Below are positions 7,700 to 15,954 of a stretch of DNA of 64,000 bases, one piece after another (the first letter of the stretch is position 1; each line of letters begins with the position of its first letter). This DNA comes from Mesorhizobium loti (GTDB lineage Bacteria; Pseudomonadota; Alphaproteobacteria; Rhizobiales; Rhizobiaceae), in NCBI RefSeq assembly GCF_013170705.1, contig NZ_CP033334.1:4255501-4319500 (forward strand). Reading direction: 5' to 3'. A model generated the notes under the pieces. That model did no database searches and was not told the DNA's origin. It saw only the letters and a list, made by a program, of their open reading frames with translations. Position numbers and translations under genes: made by a program.

Positions 7700-8059
7700 A
7701 TGGAAAATCTGACTAATGGAGAAACCTGCCCTTCGAAGAGCGCGCTGATCGAGCCCCCGCCCGAGATCGCCGCGACGTTGTCGGTGCTTGGCGGCAAGTG
7801 GAAGGTTCTGATCCTTTGGCAACTGCTCGGGAGGCCCTGTCGGTTCAACGAGCTGCGGCGCGCCATCGATGGAGTCAGCCAACACATGCTGACGATGCAC
7901 CTTCGCGAGCTAGAGAGCGAAGGGATTTTGACTCGAACTGTATTCGCGGAAGTGCCGCCACGCGTTGAATATGCGCTTAGCGAACATGGGAAATCGCTTG
8001 GGCAAGTGATGAAAGTGCTGGCCGAATGGGGACAGCTTCATCTTGCTCGGCAGTATTAA
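7700..8059 (+). CDS. HxlR-family winged-helix transcriptional regulator
   Basis: A 119-residue protein with the HxlR domain: LGGKWKVLILWQLL, RFNELRRAIDGVSQHMLTMHLRELE (recognition helix region) and the wing ending VEYALSEHGKSL. The length matches the family (about 110-130). The start at 7700 gives the normal length; an upstream Met at 7649 has GGAAGG directly abutting it and is less likely. HxlR proteins are redox- or aldehyde-responsive repressors or activators; the likely targets are the divergent DoxX-like and LLM genes. Its stop codon overlaps, antisense, the stop of a dnaE2-like gene remnant, pointing to a recombination join. Confidence 0.88.
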   Translation: MENLTNGETCPSKSALIEPPPEIAATLSVLGGKWKVLILWQLLGRPCRFNELRRAIDGVSQHMLTMHLRELESEGILTRTVFAEVPPRVEYALSEHGKSLGQVMKVLAEWGQLHLARQY

Positions 8060-8300
8060 ACGGAGAGTCCGAGCGGCAACGGAGCGTCGCGGCTGCCGAC
8101 GCTGGCGAGATCGGCCGAGAAATCGGTGATGCGCTGGGCAATAAGGTGAACGATGTCGCCCTCACCTTGGATGCGGCCGCGCACCGCCATCATGCTGGCC
8201 GATAGGATTGCGCGGCGGTTCACCTCGAACACCTTGCCCGGACCACGAGATTGGCGATGCCAGTCTCATCTTCCCGGGTGATGAACATCACGCCAAGGTG
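8056..8300 (-). pseudogene. Remnant of the 3' end of an error-prone polymerase gene (dnaE2-like)
   Basis: Read on the minus strand, the sequence gives GVMFITREDETGIANLVV, then after a frame change VFEVNRRAILSASMMAVRGR and onward to a TAA at 8056. This matches the C-terminal OB-fold region of DnaE2-type error-prone polymerases. The frame breaks near 8243, where a base or two is missing between the VV and the KVFEV segment. Nothing upstream of about 8300 continues the gene, so only the last 80 codons remain. It marks a scar between two cargo blocks. Confidence 0.7.
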
Positions 8301-8323
8301 CTGCGGTGGTTTCGGATAACCTG

Positions 8324-8455
8324 ATGAGCGAGGCGGTGATCGGCCCGAGCGCCGCAATGCTCGATGCGATGGCTGACCTGTGGCGGCTCCGCCCGCCAGG
8401 GCCCGACAATATCCTCAAGCGCCCGGCCTTCGTGCGTCTGCGCGAAGCGTTCTGA
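8324..8455 (+). pseudogene. Unidentified 3' gene fragment
   Basis: A 43-codon frame ending at TGA 8453-8455 reads like the C-terminus of a real protein (...LWRLRPPGPDNILKRPAFV...) but has no credible start: the frame opens inside the region joined to the dnaE2 remnant. No ribosome binding site precedes the ATG at 8324. Probably another truncated gene in the scar; the family was not recognised. Confidence 0.3.
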
Positions 8456-8570
8456 CGCATTCGCCTCCTAGACATGTTCTCAATTTGTTCTTATATAAAA
8501 TAGTTGAGGCAATGCTGTGCTGAGGCGAGATGGAGATTGAATCTTTAACGATTCTCAGCCAAGGTAGTGC

Positions 8571-8602
8571 ATCGCCGCGGAATGCCGCGGATCGCCGCGG
8601 AG
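8571..8602 (+). promoter_or_regulatory. Three phased CCGCGG repeats before the restriction operon
   Basis: CCGCGG occurs at 8575, 8585 and 8595, each inside a similar 10-mer (ATCGCCGCGG, AATGCCGCGG, ATCGCCGCGG), so the centres are exactly one helical turn apart. The last copy runs into the GGAG that serves as ribosome binding site for the RHH gene at 8610. CCGCGG is the target of Eco29kI, whose family member is encoded in this operon, and RHH repressors bind short repeats in phase. An AT-rich, promoter-like stretch (TATAAA around 8495) lies further upstream. Confidence 0.55.
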
Positions 8603-8609
8603 TCAGGAA

Positions 8610-8813
8610 TTGGGCAAGGACGGTCGCGATGCAGAGCGTGTCACAACAACCCTGACTAAGCGTCAGAAAGCGGAGCTTGACCGACTCGCCAAGGCGCAGG
8701 GTGTCAAGGTGGCGTGGCTCATACGACGCGCGGTCGAGAGATATTTGGATGACGCGGCAGGCGGACCGATGCTGCCGCTCGAATTGGAAGGGGGCGAGGA
8801 TGTTAAGCGCTGA
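8610..8813 (+). CDS. Ribbon-helix-helix (CopG/Arc-type) small regulator
   Basis: A 67-residue protein with an RHH core: a basic beta strand (RVTTTLTKRQKAELDRLA) followed by two helices (VKVAWLIRRAVERYLDD). It starts at a TTG with GGAG seven bases before it. RHH proteins bind DNA as dimers through the strand and often autoregulate. It overlaps the methyltransferase start by 14 bases, implying translational coupling, and it directly follows the three phased CCGCGG repeats, its likely operator. A controller role for the restriction-modification operon is inferred from position. Confidence 0.75.
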   Translation: MGKDGRDAERVTTTLTKRQKAELDRLAKAQGVKVAWLIRRAVERYLDDAAGGPMLPLELEGGEDVKR

Positions 8814-9966
8814 ACTCTTCGCCGGTTGTGGCGGGCTCGCTCTCGGGATGTCCCGGGCAGGCTTCAAACACGCCTACATGGCTGAATTCGATCATGATGC
8901 GGTCGAGACGGTGCTCCACAACAAGTCGAAGGGCGTCGAGCACGTTTGCGACTGGCCCATGGGGCTAAAGGACGTTCGTGAGATCGACTGGAAGAATATC
9001 TCGACGCTTGACCTGATCTCCGGCGGGCCACCCTGTCAGCCATTTGGGATAGGCGGGAAGAAGCTCGGGCAGGATGATCATCGCGATATGTGGCCGGAGG
9101 CTATCCGTGCCATTCGCGAGGCCAAGCCGCGCATGTTCCTGTTCGAGAACGTTCGCAATCTCGCTGGCCCACGTTTCCAACCCTACCTCAACTGGATCGT
9201 CGCTAGCCTGGAGCGTCCGTCAATGCTCCGACGCCTAGACGAAAGCCATGAGGCGCATCTCGCGCGTTTGAGCGTCTCACGATCCAAGCGCGAATATCGG
9301 GTTGTGTGGCAGCTGGTGAACGCCGCTGATTATGGCGCCGCACAAATCCGTCACCGGGTCCTGATTTTCGGAATTAATGCCGAAGTCGGCGTTGCTCCCG
9401 CGCGAATGATTCCGACACACTCCCGGGATCGATTGCTATGGGACCAGTTTGTCACGGGCGAGTACTGGGCTCGTCATGGATTGAAGCCGCGCAGGGAAGC
9501 GCTTCTAGCGCAGGACCGACGCCGCGTTGCTGAGCTGAGGAAGCTTGATGTCGCTCCCGCGACACAGCCCTGGTTGACCGTACGCGATGCGTTGCGCGGC
9601 CTTGGCGAGCCCAATGGAAAGCGCAACCACGTTCTGCAGCCTGGCGCCCGGGTCTATCCCGGACACACCGGTAGCCCCCTCGATTTACCCTCGAAGGCAT
9701 TGAAGGCCGGCGATCATGGCGTTCCCGGGGGCGAGAATATGATGGTCCGTGACGACGGGACGGTGCGCTACTTCACCACGCGGGAGGCCGCCCGGCTCGT
9801 CGGGCTTCCGGACGACTATGAATTTCCCCGGTCCTGGACAGAGAGCATGCGTCAACTGGGTAACGCGGTTCCCGCCCAGCTCGGCGCGGCCGCTGGAGGC
9901 TGGTTGGCGAGCCTCGCGGCCAAGGGAGTGCAACCGTCGCTAGTGCCGAAGCGTCGGGCAGCGTAA
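8800..9966 (+). CDS. DNA (cytosine-5-)-methyltransferase
   Basis: A 388-residue C5-methyltransferase that transfers methyl from SAM to cytosine. The ordered motifs are visible: I (LFAGCGG, residues 6-12), IV with the catalytic Cys79 in GGPPCQPFG, VI (ENV, 116-118), VIII (Q182-x-R-x-R186), and IX-X near the end (REAARLVGLPDDY, RQLGNAVP). The start at 8800 follows GGGGGCGAGG and overlaps the RHH gene. By association with an Eco29kI-family nuclease it probably protects CCGCGG; Eco29kI's own partner is also a cytosine methyltransferase. The Vsr gene downstream fits a 5-methylcytosine system. Confidence 0.95.
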   Translation: MLSAELFAGCGGLALGMSRAGFKHAYMAEFDHDAVETVLHNKSKGVEHVCDWPMGLKDVREIDWKNISTLDLISGGPPCQPFGIGGKKLGQDDHRDMWPEAIRAIREAKPRMFLFENVRNLAGPRFQPYLNWIVASLERPSMLRRLDESHEAHLARLSVSRSKREYRVVWQLVNAADYGAAQIRHRVLIFGINAEVGVAPARMIPTHSRDRLLWDQFVTGEYWARHGLKPRREALLAQDRRRVAELRKLDVAPATQPWLTVRDALRGLGEPNGKRNHVLQPGARVYPGHTGSPLDLPSKALKAGDHGVPGGENMMVRDDGTVRYFTTREAARLVGLPDDYEFPRSWTESMRQLGNAVPAQLGAAAGGWLASLAAKGVQPSLVPKRRAA

Positions 9967-10043
9967 GATTTAAATATTGCTGGAGCCGGGAGGACGAGTC
10001 GCGACCAAACACCTCGTGTCGGCCTACCGAAGGGGGTTAATGG

Positions 10044-10991
10044 ATGGCACTCGGACCCGATCGCGCTGCGATCAAGGCACTTGAGGACGCGCTGAATGCT
10101 GTGCTTGCCGCGGCCGGGGGAAACCCGCCCCAGGTCGTGGTCAGGCGTATTCGGGAGGGCCTAGCCTCGCATGCGGCCGCCCTTGAGGCGGCAAGGTCGG
10201 CCACCGACCCGATCCGAATGCCGCGCGCGACGTTTGATCCGGCCGACCCGAAGGCCATCGGTCGGATGGTTTCAATCGCTCTTCTCGCTCAACCCTTGAT
10301 CCCGCTCGCCGACGTCCGCCCCGCCTATGGCTCCGGCGTATACGCGATCTACTATCGCGGCGATCATCCGCTCTATGCGGGCATCTCAGGGTCGGAGACG
10401 CCGATCTATGTCGGCAAGGCCGATCCCGCCAACGACGATGCGAGCACGACGCGAGAACAGGGCGCAAAGCTAACCGCGCGGTTGCTGGAGCATGCTGGCA
10501 CGATTGGGACGGCGGAGGGCTATGCGGATCAGCTGTCAGCTCATCTCTCGCCGATCAGGTTGGCGGATTTTCAGTGCCGGCGGCTAGTGTGCGCAACCAA
10601 CGCGCAGCTTGTGGCCGAGAAGCACTTGATCCGTACCTTCTGGCCGATCTGGAATGCCGAGACTAAAGCGTGCTGGGGCATGAGCAAGCATGGTGACGCG
10701 GCTTCTACCCGCGCCAACAAGCGCTCTCCATGGGATGTCGTGCACCCTGGGCGTGCCTGGGCGCTCGACGGGCGATTGGTAGACTCACTCAGCCCCACCG
10801 AGATCGAGGGCCGTATCAAGAGCACCTTGGAGCGCGTGCCGGCGCGGCTCGACCATGCAGCGCTTCTTGAGGAGATGCTGGCCGGCTTCCGCCAGGATGA
10901 TGCGGTCAGTCAGGAAAGAGATGAACCTCCGGTCGGAGAGGATGCGGCGGGACCGGCGCCTGATGAGGCTGGTGGTGCGGACGACACGTGA
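10044..10991 (+). CDS. Eco29kI-family GIY-YIG restriction endonuclease
   Basis: A 315-residue protein with a GIY-YIG nuclease core: GVYAIYY (Tyr100) and PIYVGK (Tyr122), then Arg146 and His150 four residues apart in ARLLEH, Glu192 in AEKH and Asn204 twelve residues later. This reproduces the Tyr-Tyr-Arg-His-Glu-Asn catalytic set described for Eco29kI, including the R-to-H and E-to-N spacings. Eco29kI cuts CCGCGG. The C-terminal 40 residues are acidic and low in complexity, and are overlapped by the Vsr gene. AGGGGG precedes the start. Family assignment is strong; target identity is inferred from family membership. Confidence 0.88.
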   Translation: MALGPDRAAIKALEDALNAVLAAAGGNPPQVVVRRIREGLASHAAALEAARSATDPIRMPRATFDPADPKAIGRMVSIALLAQPLIPLADVRPAYGSGVYAIYYRGDHPLYAGISGSETPIYVGKADPANDDASTTREQGAKLTARLLEHAGTIGTAEGYADQLSAHLSPIRLADFQCRRLVCATNAQLVAEKHLIRTFWPIWNAETKACWGMSKHGDAASTRANKRSPWDVVHPGRAWALDGRLVDSLSPTEIEGRIKSTLERVPARLDHAALLEEMLAGFRQDDAVSQERDEPPVGEDAAGPAPDEAGGADDT

Positions 10992-11430
10992 GGTGGATAG
11001 GGCCAGAAGCGCCCAGATGGCGCTCATCAAGGCGCGCGACACAAAGCCGGAGCTAAAAGTTCGGCGGGCGATGTACGCGGCTGGCTTACGTTATCGTCTC
11101 CACGCCAAGGACTTGCCCGGACGGCCCGATCTGGTCTTTCGCTCGCGGCGCATCGCGGTTTTCGTACATGGGTGCTTTTGGCACCAGCACCCGGATCCCG
11201 CCTGCAAGCTAGCGCGAATGCCGAAATCAAAGCTCGAGTTCTGGCGGCCGAAATTAGAGGGCAATCGCCAGCGGGACCTAAGGACCCGCAGTGAGCTTGA
11301 GCAGCGAGGGTGGTCAGTGTTCGAGGTATGGGAATGCCAAACCAGCCGCGACGAGTTGGATGCTCTCGCGATTAGCATACAGAGAGCGCCAATCGCGCCG
11401 CAGTCAGGAAGAGGGAACTCTAGAAAATGA
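10921..11430 (+). CDS. vsr: Very short patch repair endonuclease (Vsr)
   Basis: A Vsr-type mismatch endonuclease that nicks beside T:G mismatches arising when 5-methylcytosine deaminates. Signature pieces are KARDTKPELKVRRA, the catalytic GRPDLVF aspartate, and VFVHGCFWHQH with zinc-binding Cys/His residues, ending in VFEVWEC. AGGA five bases before ATG 10921 supports a 169-residue form; GTG at 10993 would give 145 residues, closer to the usual family length, and the extra N-terminus has no family match. It overlaps the Eco29kI gene upstream and shares ATGA with the MORC-like gene downstream. Confidence 0.9.
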   Translation: MNLRSERMRRDRRLMRLVVRTTREVDRARSAQMALIKARDTKPELKVRRAMYAAGLRYRLHAKDLPGRPDLVFRSRRIAVFVHGCFWHQHPDPACKLARMPKSKLEFWRPKLEGNRQRDLRTRSELEQRGWSVFEVWECQTSRDELDALAISIQRAPIAPQSGRGNSRK

Positions 11431-13757
11431 GCCAGGAATTCGACCTGACACCAGATCCCCGCGTCCTGCAGATGCTGGGTGAGATCAATCTCCCACAGTG
11501 GCGTTGCCTCGCGGAACTGATCGACAACTCGATCGACGGCTTTGTGCACGCGGTGCGTTCCGGCGCGCCGATCGAGGCACCCGAGATCAGCGTCACGCTG
11601 CCCAGTGCGGATAATGAGAACGCGCGCGTCATGGTCAGGGACAACGGTCCCGGCATGTCCTTTGAGTCCCTAGAAAACGCCGTCCGAGCCGGCTGGTCCG
11701 GAAACGATCCACTGTCCAACCTCGGCCTGTTCGGCATGGGCTTCAATATCGCCACCGCTCGCTTGGGATTGGTAACAGAGGTTTGGACTAGCCGCGCCGG
11801 CGACCCGGAGGAGGTCGGCGTGCGCATCGACCTTGATGAGCTACGCACCACGCGGAGCTTCAAGGTCCCACGGCAGACGCGCCCTAAGCCGCACCACAAT
11901 ACTCACGGGACCACAATCGTGATCAGCCGACTGAAAGGGGACCAGCGAGGCTATCTCGCGCGAGGCAACAATCAGAAAACGATGCGGAAGCATCTCGCCC
12001 GCGCCTATTCCGCGCTGCTCGGCCAATCGGAGGCCGGCAAGATTCGGCTGATGGTGGGCGGCACGCGTCTGGCGCCGAGGCGCCACTGCGTTTGGGGCGA
12101 GGACCGCACCGTATCATTTCCCGACGGCACCGTCGCCCGGGCGGTTGAGCATATCGACGTTAAGCTCGCGCCCCGCCGCTATTGCACTCATTGCATGCGA
12201 ACGCTTGCTGCGGCGGAAGAAACCTGCCCGACCGGCAGCCCGAGCTGCGAGGTAGTTGAGGCGGAGCGTCGGATACACGGATGGATTGGTCTCCAACGCT
12301 ATCTGCATAACACGGAGTTCGGTCTGGATTTCATCCGAAACGGGCGGAAAATCGAGATCGCGAACAAGGACTTGTTCGAGTGGAGCGATGGCGACACCGC
12401 GGAGGTGGAGTATCCTACGGACGATCAGCGCGGGCGCGGCCGTTTCGTTGGCGAGATTCATGTCGATCATTGCCGGGTAAGCTATACCAAGGATCGTTTC
12501 GAGCGAGACGATCCGGCATGGAGCGAGATGGTGCGCGTCGTTCGTGGCGAGGGGCCGCTTCGTCCGATCGTGGCGAAGCAGAGAGGATACGCTGGCAACG
12601 ACAGCCCACTCTACCGGCTCTACCAGACATTCCGGAGATCCAGTCCGCAGGGCAAGAATGGCCTGTGGTCGCGCGTTCTGGTGGTCAAGGACAATGACCG
12701 AGCTCAGCAGATGGCTAACCTGTTCGATGAGGATGACCCTGATTATCTGACGGATGAGCGCTGGTGGCAGCTTGTCGTCGAGCAGGACAAGGAGGTCCTC
12801 GGCGAGAAGCCTGGGGAGGGAGGAGAAACGCCGCTGCCAGCTGGCTTTGTCGACGAGCCAGGGACAAGCGGCACCGGCGACACAACCCCTACGACGACAA
12901 CAACAACGACAACACCGCCGCCGCAGCCGGAGCCATCACCCCGACGACAAATTCACGACCTGTCACGGAAGTACGTCCATCCGACATTCCGGGTGGAGTA
13001 CGAGATCCAGGCCTACGGCGTGGCTGGCAATGACCCGGACCTTCCCGCGGGTCTCCCCTGGGTGCTTAAGCTCGATGACGTCGCGACGAGGACATACGGC
13101 TTCCTCGTCGATGTGAGTCACGACGTCTTTCGGTCTACCACTATGACGCCCCTCGACGGGCTGCTAACCGAGCTCACCCATCGAACCGTTGAATTCTTGC
13201 AGGGCCAGGCGCAGGACCCGTCGGTCGCAGGCGTGCTGGCGGACTTCCGCAAACAGTATTGCCTCGATAGCAGGCTTGACCCGCAGGAGATTATCACGCT
13301 CGCGACGTCTGTCCTCGGAGACATGGCGCGGGCAGTGCCCACGCTCATTGAGGACGGCCAGGGCGAGGCAATGTTCGCGGAACTCCACGTCAGTGAGCGT
13401 GACTCAGTTGCGCGCCGCATGGCGAACCGAGGCGTGCCTGACCACAAGGCGTTAATCGCGGATGGGCGCTTCTGGGATTACGCCGATCCAGAATCCCTGA
13501 GAGGACTTTTCGGCAGGCATCCTGAAATTTTCCTCGACGGCAACTACTGGAACGATCCCTATGCCAGCCTCGATTTCGGCAGCGAGGCGATCTCTGAGCA
13601 AGCTCGCACGGCGGTGCGGTCCAGATACGACGCGTACCTGAGCGATGCGGTATGGCTCGCGAACCAAACGCCCTCCGATGTCGAGCGGGCGAGCCGGGAT
13701 GCGGTGATACGAGCCAGCTGTTCCGTGCGGCTGCTGAAATCTGACGTGTCCGACTGA
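11427..13757 (+). CDS. MORC/MutL-like GHKL ATPase of a restriction-type system
   Basis: A 776-residue protein with an N-terminal GHKL ATPase: N box ELIDNSID (30-37), DNGPGM (72-77), GLFGMGFN (100-107) and HGTTI (160-164). An insertion with Cys253, 256, 267 and 274 could bind zinc. A Thr/Pro-rich linker (residues about 485-507, encoded by repetitive acgaca-like codons) joins a C-terminal domain of unknown fold. Iyer and colleagues described bacterial MORC/MutL homologues in operons with SF2 helicases, Vsr and methylases, predicting ATP-driven looping or sensing of DNA. The ATG overlaps the vsr stop. The gene is coupled to the helicase gene by TGATG. Confidence 0.85.
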   Translation: MSQEFDLTPDPRVLQMLGEINLPQWRCLAELIDNSIDGFVHAVRSGAPIEAPEISVTLPSADNENARVMVRDNGPGMSFESLENAVRAGWSGNDPLSNLGLFGMGFNIATARLGLVTEVWTSRAGDPEEVGVRIDLDELRTTRSFKVPRQTRPKPHHNTHGTTIVISRLKGDQRGYLARGNNQKTMRKHLARAYSALLGQSEAGKIRLMVGGTRLAPRRHCVWGEDRTVSFPDGTVARAVEHIDVKLAPRRYCTHCMRTLAAAEETCPTGSPSCEVVEAERRIHGWIGLQRYLHNTEFGLDFIRNGRKIEIANKDLFEWSDGDTAEVEYPTDDQRGRGRFVGEIHVDHCRVSYTKDRFERDDPAWSEMVRVVRGEGPLRPIVAKQRGYAGNDSPLYRLYQTFRRSSPQGKNGLWSRVLVVKDNDRAQQMANLFDEDDPDYLTDERWWQLVVEQDKEVLGEKPGEGGETPLPAGFVDEPGTSGTGDTTPTTTTTTTTPPPQPEPSPRRQIHDLSRKYVHPTFRVEYEIQAYGVAGNDPDLPAGLPWVLKLDDVATRTYGFLVDVSHDVFRSTTMTPLDGLLTELTHRTVEFLQGQAQDPSVAGVLADFRKQYCLDSRLDPQEIITLATSVLGDMARAVPTLIEDGQGEAMFAELHVSERDSVARRMANRGVPDHKALIADGRFWDYADPESLRGLFGRHPEIFLDGNYWNDPYASLDFGSEAISEQARTAVRSRYDAYLSDAVWLANQTPSDVERASRDAVIRASCSVRLLKSDVSD

Positions 13758-15430
13758 TGCGCGCGCCTTTCCTCGACGCCGAGCGGTTGTTGAAAGGGCC
13801 TTGGCAGGCCTTCGAGCGCGACGTCGCCCGGCTGCTCGTCTGTAACGGGTTCGAGGATGTGAGGCTTGTCGCCGGATCGGGTGACCACGGCGCGGACGTG
13901 CTGGGGGTCAAGAACGGTGAGCTTTGGGTAATCCAGTGCAAGTTCACGACGGGTGGATATCCATCGGCGAGCGCGGTGAATGAAGTTGGGGAAGCGGCCC
14001 GCTTCTATAAGGCGGACCGCATTTACGTCGCCTCAAGTCGGAAAGCGGGCCCAGCAACCCACGAGGCCATCAAGCGCTGGAAGGCCCTTGGGATCGAGAT
14101 CGGGGTGCTGGAACCGGCTATGCTTCTTGAGCTCGCTCGGAAAAGCCCAGAGTATTCGGTGCATCGAAGGGAGCTGCGTGACTATCAGGACGAGGCTGCC
14201 GAGAAATTTGTTGCCTCGCTGCGCGAGACCGCCCGTGGGCAAGTCGTCTTGGCGACAGGGTTGGGAAAGACCGTCGTCTTGGCGGAAAGTGTGGCCCAGC
14301 TCTTTCGGGATGAGGCGATACCCGGTGGACGAGCATTGGTCTTGGCGGGCACGCGTGAGCTCGTCGATCAGCTGCAACGGTCGTTCTGGGATCAGCTTCC
14401 AAAATGGATCCCCACTCACCGCCTCATGGGTGGCGAGAGTCCGAGCCATTGGGACGGCATCACCTTCGCGACCATCCAATCCGCCGTGTCACGGCTTGAG
14501 GAGCTCCCGGACTTCGGCCTCGTGCTCATTGATGAGGCTCACCATGTCGGCTCGGAGACTTTCCGCCGCGTCACAGATCATCTCGCCGGGGCCATGATTG
14601 GAGGCGTCACAGCCACTCCGTGGCGCGGAGACGGTTACGATATTGATGAGCTGCTTGGGCCTCCAGTCATGAAAATCGGTATCGCTGAGGGCCTTAAGCG
14701 AGGATTTCTCTGCGAGGCTGATTATCGCCTCCTGGCCGACAACATCGACTGGGAGCTCGTTCGGACGCATTCGCGCAACCGTTATTCGCTTAGCCAGCTC
14801 AATCGGCTGTTGCTGCTCCCGACGCGAGATGAGGAAGCGGCCCGCGCGATCCGCGAAACCTTTGACAAGGAGCGACGGCGTTCAGCGATCGTTTTTTGCT
14901 CGTCGGTACATCACGCCAACAGCTTCGCCGCGACGCTGCGTCTATTCGGTTTCCGGGCCGAGCCGATAACCGGAGAAATGACCGCGCGCGAGCGCGACAA
15001 AGTGATGGCAGCCTTTCGCAAGGGGAGCCTCGATGTCGTCACGACGCGCGACCTCTTCAATGAGGGAGTAGACGTGCCGGACGTCGACATGATCGCGTTC
15101 ATGCGTGTGACCCACAGCCGTCGCATTTTCGTCCAGCAACTCGGACGTGGTTTGAGGATCAGCCCCAAAAAGACGAAGGTCGTTGTTCTCGATTTTGTAA
15201 GCGATCTTCGCCGCATCGCCGAGGTCGTCGAGCTAGAAAAGGCCGCTCGCGGCGACCTTGAGCGGCTTCGTCTTCCCGGCATGGTGCACTTCCGTGACGA
15301 GGGCGCAGGTAGCTTCATGCTGGATTGGATGCGCGACCAGGCTGACCTATTTATGCGCGAGGGCGATCCCACGCTGGAGCTGCCCGCGTTCGATTTCCCC
15401 AAGCCACACAATGGGGGGACCGTTCAATGA
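13757..15430 (+). CDS. Mrr-like nuclease fused to SF2 DEAH helicase
   Basis: A 557-residue fusion. The N-terminal 130 residues form an Mrr-type restriction nuclease domain with GSGDHGAD (Asp47) and Q60-x-K62 in VIQCKF. The rest is a superfamily 2 helicase: Walker A ATGLGKT (166-172), DEAH (259-262), TATPWR (285-290), and motif VI around QQLGRGLR. Such fusions occur in type I-like and other restriction systems, where the helicase moves DNA to the nuclease. It starts inside the stop of the MORC-like gene and shares ATGA with the next gene, so it is tightly coupled in the operon. Confidence 0.9.
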   Translation: MRAPFLDAERLLKGPWQAFERDVARLLVCNGFEDVRLVAGSGDHGADVLGVKNGELWVIQCKFTTGGYPSASAVNEVGEAARFYKADRIYVASSRKAGPATHEAIKRWKALGIEIGVLEPAMLLELARKSPEYSVHRRELRDYQDEAAEKFVASLRETARGQVVLATGLGKTVVLAESVAQLFRDEAIPGGRALVLAGTRELVDQLQRSFWDQLPKWIPTHRLMGGESPSHWDGITFATIQSAVSRLEELPDFGLVLIDEAHHVGSETFRRVTDHLAGAMIGGVTATPWRGDGYDIDELLGPPVMKIGIAEGLKRGFLCEADYRLLADNIDWELVRTHSRNRYSLSQLNRLLLLPTRDEEAARAIRETFDKERRRSAIVFCSSVHHANSFAATLRLFGFRAEPITGEMTARERDKVMAAFRKGSLDVVTTRDLFNEGVDVPDVDMIAFMRVTHSRRIFVQQLGRGLRISPKKTKVVVLDFVSDLRRIAEVVELEKAARGDLERLRLPGMVHFRDEGAGSFMLDWMRDQADLFMREGDPTLELPAFDFPKPHNGGTVQ

Positions 15431-15954
15431 TGATGCCGGAGGACATTCGAGACGGTCTTCGTGATAAGCTATGGAACGCGGCCGATGATCTGGGCTGGGC
15501 TTCGCTGAACGATTCCGAGCGCTCGCGGCATTACGAGAAGTGGACCAAGGATCCCGCAATTGGGGGGCGGATTGCGCACTTCATGGATCCACGAAAGGTA
15601 CGGGTTTACATCAAGGACTCGCTGATCAAGCCCTATGAGCGGGCGCGCCTGCTCGCCAGCGAGCCCGAGATTTGGCGCGCGCTCAACATGACGGCTCCGA
15701 CGGAGGCAGCCGAAACCTTCATCAAGCCGCATGGCTGCCGACTTGAGGATGGCCGCGTGATCTGTTGGGGCAAGAGTCGCGATTGGAAGCTCGTCATTAT
15801 GGCGGTCTACGAGCGGGGAAAATCGCGGCACGAGGGCCGTCCGTTTGGGGCCGTGCTTCTGGAAACAGGAAAGACGCCGAACGAAGCAGCCCGCAATCTT
15901 GTCAGGGATGCCGCCACGCGCCTCGGCGTTGAGAAACTCGCGTGGTTGGGTTGA
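15427..15954 (+). CDS. Unrecognised protein of the defence operon
   Basis: A 175-residue soluble protein with mixed helices and strands; no known domain was recognised. The N-terminal half is helical (DIRDGLRDKLWNAADDLGW...), the C-terminal half has a strand-rich segment around GRVICWGKSRDWKLVIMAVYERG and a final helix. The ATG overlaps the helicase stop (ATGA), and the next gene starts inside it, so it belongs to the operon. A small partner protein accompanies many MORC/helicase clusters, but no activity can be assigned from sequence. Confidence 0.75.
   Translation: MMMPEDIRDGLRDKLWNAADDLGWASLNDSERSRHYEKWTKDPAIGGRIAHFMDPRKVRVYIKDSLIKPYERARLLASEPEIWRALNMTAPTEAAETFIKPHGCRLEDGRVICWGKSRDWKLVIMAVYERGKSRHEGRPFGAVLLETGKTPNEAARNLVRDAATRLGVEKLAWLG

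Noticed and set aside
8415..8867. 150-codon minus-strand frame across the promoter and start of the RHH gene
   Set aside because: No domain, no ribosome site, and it covers the phased repeats and two supported plus-strand starts.
12880..12960. Repetitive acgaca stretch as a CRISPR-like or intergenic repeat
   Set aside because: It is inside the MORC-like gene and encodes a Thr/Pro linker; there are no spacers.
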